Assembly: GCA_014904985.1 (NCBI GenBank)
Contig: MU128920.1
Coordinates: forward strand, 62,001-126,000
Direction of reading: 5' to 3'
DNA: 64,000 nt
Source: Hydnum rufescens UP504
Taxonomy: Eukaryota; Basidiomycota; Agaricomycetes; Cantharellales; Hydnaceae
Made by a program: the position numbers and the translations under genes. This document shows positions 61,917-64,000 of the stretch, piece by piece (position 1 is the first letter of the stretch; the number at the start of each line of letters is the position of its first letter). The notes beneath the pieces are model-generated. The model saw nothing but the letters and a program-made list of their open reading frames with translations, was not told where the DNA came from and did not search any database.

Positions 61917-62046
61917 TTATGTTCCCCATATATTGCTGACTGGGTTTCAATATGTGGGGTGGCAGGGTTCTCACATTGGTATTCATTTATGTGAAAGGTG
62001 AAGACCTAATAGAAAAAAAAAGTCAGTCAGTTAAGAAATAAAGGCA

Positions 62047-62082
62047 GTGCAAAAAGAGCAGCTTTCACTGCTCTTTTTGCAC
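62047..62082. repeat. Perfect 15-bp hairpin
   Basis: GTGCAAAAAGAGCAG (62047-62061) pairs with CTGCTCTTTTTGCAC (62068-62082). The inner part repeats the hairpin at 60426-60453. Confidence 0.85.
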
Positions 62083-62289
62083 AGGTGTATACACTGGGGG
62101 GACTCACCTTCTATAGAGAGCCACAGCCCCACCATAGCAGGTGTGTGGTTGGTGTGGCCACTCATTGGGCACATTGTTGTCTGTTGTGGTCACATTGGTC
62201 ACATTTCTGTTTGTGGGGTTTGGCTTGCAGGCCTTCATTTGGTGGCTTCAGAGTTGTGGGGTTTGGAGTTGTGGGGTTCTAAGCAGGTG

Positions 62290-62626
62290 AGGACAAATTT
62301 GGTAGACTGGCAAGACTCGAGTTGCCCAGGTGAATTAAGCAGCAATGGCAGGAAGAACACACAGAGAAGTCCTTGATATTTTGGAGGGCCTAAGCCCAAC
62401 TTTTATAGTATTTACATGAGGGTAAAGAGCACATGAAAGTGGACTGAGGAAAAGAAAAGAATGTCCAACTGCCAGTGGTGCCAGCAAAACAAAGAGGTAA
62501 AAGATTGCCAGTGAAACTCAGCTACAGGTTTTAGCTAGATTGGCGAGGTTGTCAGCATAGCCTCACAGGGGTTGCACTTGTCTCCGACATTGTACCCAGC
62601 CACATCCATATCCACTGGCTCCAACA
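62290..62626 (-). mobile_element. LTR of a copia-type retroelement (3' LTR, minus orientation)
   Basis: Read on the minus strand, the LTR begins TGTTGGAGCC (62626-62617), directly after a purine tract TTGAGGGGGAG (62637-62627) that would serve as polypurine primer. A TATA-like ACTATAAAAG lies at about 62406-62397. The far end could not be fixed; TG...CA terminal match was not found, so the left limit is approximate. Confidence 0.6.
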
Positions 62627-62633
62627 CTCCCCC

Positions 62634-62835
62634 TCAAGTGTGATGTAGTCTGAGTCCTTTGGTGTGGAAATTCAATTTTGTCACCCTGAGGGATTTTGTA
62701 AGAATGTCGGCCATCATAGTCTCTGTGGGGCAGTAGACCAAATTGAAAATACTATCTTTAATCATCTCATGGATAAAATGGAAACAGATATCAATATGTT
62801 TCATCCAGTGTGGAAGATAAAAACATCCAGTATCA
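62634..62835 (-). pseudogene. Copia-type pol, C-terminal fragment (RNase H end)
   Basis: On the minus strand the end of a Ty1/copia polyprotein is visible: KHIDICFHFIHEMIKDS, then LVYCPTETMMADILTKSL and a stop at 62636-62634. KHIDI.(Y/F)HF(I/V)(R/H)E and the (V/Y)PTE.M.ADILTK(A/S)L pattern are the hallmark of copia elements. Upstream of about 62815 the similarity ends abruptly, so the element is truncated there. Confidence 0.8.
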
Positions 62836-63345
62836 GAAAATGCGAATATCCATTGATCCCAGCCATTGGAATGATCATGTGACCTATTATGAAATTAATT
62901 ATGGCTATGCATGAAAACAGAATTTGTTCGATTGCTCCATCAGTTTTGATCGGAGAGGTACACCCATATAATGCTTAGAAAGCTATGATTCACACCTTTC
63001 GAACGGTACCAAACAAAAGTTGAACAGACCAAAACTGCACTGTCCAGACCAATTTTACTATCAAAATCTGGGATTTCCAGTAAAAAACGAATTTCTCCCT
63101 CAGTTCGCATCCGATCCCCTCAAAACAACTGCGCCTAGAAAGATATAAAAAATCCGCATCCAAAGGTACCGAGAACTCGAAGAACAGATCAAAACTGAAC
63201 TCTGCAGAACAATATTACTATCAGAATCAACACCCATCAGTAAAAAACAAATTTCTCTGTCAGTTTACACCGGATCTGCTCGGAACCACTGCTCCCAGAA
63301 AGCTGTTAGAAATCCGCATCAAATAATACCAAGAACGTCTATTAC
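62836..63345. repeat. Degenerate tandem repeat, period about 160 bp
   Basis: Two copies align from CAGACCAAAACTGCAC (63025) and CAGATCAAAACTGAAC (63185), with shared landmarks TTACTATCA, CAGTAAAAAAC, AATTTCTC and AGAAAG. The second half of a third, older copy precedes them at about 62915-63024. No open frame. Confidence 0.7.
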
Positions 63346-63550
63346 GGATGCAAACTGTTGTTTCTGCATGGAATCCCATCCCATGCACTTGTCCCCATTA
63401 TCAACCAGCAACAAAAACATCTAAACCACTGGACTACAAACAAATTAATCTCCAAGAACTCGGAAATATCCTTTGATTTCATCTCCCATTGCCACAAATA
63501 ACTTCTAGAACTTCACAGATAAGAAAGATAACACCTCCTTGACTACCCTT
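63346..63550. other. Unassigned sequence in the repeat region
   Basis: No open frame or repeat recognised. It leads into the promoter-like block at 63560-63730. Confidence 0.3.
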
Positions 63551-63554
63551 TTGT

Positions 63555-63690
63555 TCTGTTTATGAATGACTCACCTTCCTTGCAACCACTTTATGAATGA
63601 CTCACCTATCATGCAACCACCTTATGAATGACTCACCCTCCTTGACAACCCTATTGTTCTCACATATGACTCACCTAGGAATGAGTCATA
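63555..63690 (+). promoter_or_regulatory. Cluster of five TGACTCA sites with 31-bp repeats
   Basis: TGACTCA occurs at 63567, 63598 and 63629 in a 31-bp tandem repeat (TTATGAATGACTCACC...TGCAACCAC), and again at 63667. A TGAGTCA in inverse orientation is at 63682. This heptamer is the binding site of Gcn4/AP-1-type bZIP factors. The cluster ends 32 bases before a TATA box. That is the layout of an upstream activating region. Confidence 0.7.
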
Positions 63691-64000
63691 TTCTTTAAAC
63701 ACAGCCACCTTCAGAAAGGTATAAAAGCTGGTAGATTTTCCTGTATCCCCCCATCTTCTCACTACTGGAATATACTACTGTCTACAAATCTGCTTGCATC
63801 TGAAGAGAGTACTGATCTAAAAGCCATCTGGAGCTAAGTCATATACAAGGTTGTTAAGACTAAGTCACTGGAAGCCCTCTACGTGAAATACTAAGCCAAG
63901 GATAGTTGCAGGACCTAAGGTTAGAGTTGCTGGACATCCAAGGAAAGGTGAGTAATAACAAAGTCAAGTCAGAAGAAAAAAAAGATATACATTGACACAC
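63691..64000 (+). mobile_element. Probable retroelement LTR promoter and leader, cut by window end
   Basis: TATAAAAG at 63720-63727 is followed by a pyrimidine-rich stretch with likely start sites about 30 bases on, and then by a leader without open frame up to the window edge. The position in a repeat block and the activator cluster ahead suggest the U3-R-U5 of an LTR retroelement reading to the right. A cellular promoter is possible, since the coding part lies outside the window. A possible splice donor AAAGGTGAGTAA is at 63944-63955. Confidence 0.45.

Overview
This window is nuclear DNA from a filamentous basidiomycete, most probably an Agaricomycete. The genes are split by many short introns (about 45-75 nt, GTRNG...YAG), and the proteins read as Ser/Pro-rich fungal versions of conserved eukaryotic factors. 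A DUF6534 membrane protein, a GPI-type chitin deacetylase and an Adp1-like ABCG transporter fit the same group. A Rhizoctonia/Ceratobasidiaceae origin is my guess from repeat style and is not proven.

Layout. Positions 0.4-36 kb are gene-dense: an F-BAR/RhoGAP (+), a Zds1-type protein (+), a large Ser/Pro-rich protein starting with a WDDDF motif that may be Byr4/Bfa1-like (-), a DEP-DH-PH-CNH RhoGEF of the Rom2 class (+), a chitin deacetylase (+), an ABCG transporter (-), mitochondrial uL10 (+), Nup85 (-), a CUE-DUF1771-Smr protein (+) and a Ste20/PAK kinase (+). Several of these (RhoGAP, RhoGEF, Zds1, PAK, chitin deacetylase) act in Rho/Cdc42 polarity and cell-wall control. Positions 38-58 kb are looser: a DUF6534 protein (-), ribosomal protein eL33 (+), a Ser/Pro-rich unknown (-), a PIF1 helicase (-), a degenerate kinase-like protein (-) and two unrecognised genes, with short inverted-repeat elements between them.

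From about 58.03 kb to the right end the sequence changes abruptly. It becomes very poor in CpG and consists of repeats. It holds an inverted-repeat element, a ~95-bp minisatellite, a 1,385-bp element with 394-bp terminal inverted repeats and perfect 8-bp target duplications, a copia-type retroelement 3' end with its LTR, degenerate 160-bp tandem repeats, and an LTR-like promoter with five TGACTCA sites ahead of a TATA box.

A caution for readers: almost every conserved gene shows one or more single-base frame breaks, often in homopolymers, that cannot be explained by introns. I take most of these as sequence or assembly errors and not as pseudogenes. Exon limits and some gene starts are therefore approximate. 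I found no convincing tRNA, rRNA or CRISPR array.
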